From: Pleomorphomonas sp. NRK KF1
Lineage (GTDB): Bacteria; Pseudomonadota; Alphaproteobacteria; Rhizobiales; Pleomorphomonadaceae
Reading direction: 5' to 3'
Assembly: GCF_023721755.1 (NCBI RefSeq)
Contig: NZ_JAMDLH010000005.1
Location: 310,001 to 374,000, forward strand
DNA length: 64,000 nt
The notes under the pieces are model-generated. The model made no database searches. It worked only from the letters and a program-made list of their open reading frames with translations, and was not told the origin of the DNA. Position numbers and translations under genes: made by a program. Positions within the stretch are counted from its first letter, which is position 1; the number at the start of each line of letters is the position of its first letter. Shown one piece after another: positions 63,076 through 64,000 of this stretch.

Positions 63076-64000
63076 TCACCGCTTCTGCGGCTCCGGATCT
63101 ATCACATGCGCGAACAGTGGCCGAACGAACCAAAGTCCGATGAACGGCGCCAAGCGCTTGGCGAGCACATAGTCGGAGTGCGTCGCCGGGTTTCCCTTCA
63201 TGATGTTGGCGATCGTCGCGGGTACCGAAGCTATATCCCGCGCCGTGCCGGCTGTCGGACCTAGCAGGCTGTCGACCACGCCACGCGAAGCAAACCGGCT
63301 CGCCGGTGCTCGCTGGCTGCGGCCGGGGAAGGCCGCCGCCGCGCCGGTATAGATGCCCGGCAACCCCATTTTCTCGAACGTGTTGTTCGCCTCGAACAGC
63401 ACCGAGAAGACGCCGCTGCGGTCAAGCCCTTCGGCGAGCCACGTTCCCGGATTGTCGGAAACGTCCGTGCCGAAAGCGACGTGGCGCAGCCAATAGATGA
63501 ACATGCCGATCGTCGCCATGCCGGTTACGCCGCCGATGAAACGCGTCTGCCCTTCCTGAAGGCCGCGAATGAGCACGCGTTGATTTGCGGCGATGGCGAA
63601 GCTCTTGAACTGGAGCAGCGACTTGCCGATCGGCGTGGTTGCCAGCAAGGGCACATCGCCAACGCCCTTGGTCACGATGATCGAGCCGACATCCTTGGCG
63701 ACGGCTGCACGGAACGCCTGGCGCAAGGCGTCGCCGGCCGCCTCAGTGCCCCAGGCCTCGGTATTGGCGACATGAACGCCGTCGACCGTCTCGCCGTGCT
63801 TGATGAACAGCTCGCCGATCCGTTCGGCGCGCTCCTGGCCTATGCCGAGATAGCCCATGTAGGCGCGTTCGCGCTCCGGCAGCGAAGCAAAGCCGTCCTT
63901 CGCCGCCTTCATCACATTGTCGAAAATGCGGTTCTGCGTCATGCGAGAGGCAAAGGTCCGATTGAAATCGTCCCAGAGATCGAGGCCGGTCATTCTGGAA
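63076..64000 (-). CDS. Phage internal virion/ejection-like protein, C-terminal part
   Basis: At least 305 residues are visible from an in-frame Met at 63993, but the frame stays open to the right edge, so this is probably the C-terminal part of a much larger protein. It contains QRVLIRGLQEGQTRFIGGVT with a following hydrophobic helix (GMATIGMFIYWLRHVAF), Ala/Gly-rich stretches and a late helix (FIGLWFVRPLFAHVIDPEP). The pattern resembles the ends of giant internal virion proteins of T7-like and related podoviruses, which form the DNA ejection channel. The assignment is from overall resemblance, not a hard motif. Confidence 0.6.
   Translation of the reverse strand, partial: SRMTGLDLWDDFNRTFASRMTQNRIFDNVMKAAKDGFASLPERERAYMGYLGIGQERAERIGELFIKHGETVDGVHVANTEAWGTEAAGDALRQAFRAAVAKDVGSIIVTKGVGDVPLLATTPIGKSLLQFKSFAIAANQRVLIRGLQEGQTRFIGGVTGMATIGMFIYWLRHVAFGTDVSDNPGTWLAEGLDRSGVFSVLFEANNTFEKMGLPGIYTGAAAAFPGRSQRAPASRFASRGVVDSLLGPTAGTARDIASVPATIANIMKGNPATHSDYVLAKRLAPFIGLWFVRPLFAHVIDPEPQKR

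Noticed and set aside
1-64000. CRISPR arrays, rRNA operons, insertion sequences, integrases
   Set aside because: I looked for regular short direct repeats, rRNA-like stretches, transposase motifs and tyrosine or serine recombinase motifs and saw none in this window.

Overview
The window is 64 kb of high-GC, densely packed bacterial chromosome, almost certainly from an alphaproteobacterium of the Hyphomicrobiales (Rhizobiales). Pointers are the 1,581-residue NAD-glutamate dehydrogenase, DUF2794 and SDHAF4-type proteins, the MbfA ferritin-like iron exporter, a rsmB / heparinase-like / purH neighbourhood, and tsaD-gpsA set divergently from hemC-hemD-Mic60-hemY. A Pleomorphomonas-like genus would fit, but that is an impression from gene content, not a test. 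No rRNA, CRISPR array or insertion sequence was found.

1-13.9 kb: the 5' end of a Bax-inhibitor-1 family protein, a YbbAP-type ABC exporter divergent from the lysophospholipase tesA, a DinB protein, an aldo/keto reductase, DUF2794, the giant glutamate dehydrogenase, a small very acidic protein, a YihY/BrkB membrane protein and an inositol-monophosphatase family enzyme. 13.9-27.3 kb: pyruvate carboxylase, the osmoregulated periplasmic glucan pair opgG/opgH, a DeoR-family repressor, a peptide-deformylase-like protein that has lost its metal ligands, a small exported protein, YciI, EVE and methyltransferase genes, and acetyl-CoA synthetase.

27.3-31.4 kb is a tight five-gene operon: exported PepSY protein, membrane cytochrome b, OmpR-type regulator, sensor kinase and MbfA. 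It is preceded by tandem direct repeats spaced like an OmpR-family binding site and by a terminator-like leader hairpin. 31.3-40.6 kb carries purH, a heparinase-like gene, rsmB, htpX, an SDHAF4-type assembly factor, dsbB, a SCO1 copper chaperone, a 56-residue membrane protein, a TusA-family protein and an orphan znuA behind a near-consensus Zur box.

40.8-51.7 kb is a carbohydrate-use region: GH36 alpha-galactosidase, AGE-family epimerase, a ribose-type ABC importer, FGGY and PfkB kinases and an aldolase-like barrel protein, with no regulator of its own. 52-60.5 kb holds a ferredoxin-reductase-like flavoprotein, gpsA-tsaD, and hemC followed by an in-frame fusion of uroporphyrinogen-III synthase to a Mic60/mitofilin-like membrane protein, then hemY.

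From a tRNA-Thr(CGT) gene at 60.6 kb the character changes. To the right lie a HigBA-type toxin-antitoxin pair, a remnant of a thermonuclease gene, two small exported orphans, a cluster of nested palindromes and the C-terminal part of a phage internal-virion-like protein. This looks like the start of an integrated prophage or genomic island, with the tRNA as the probable integration site.
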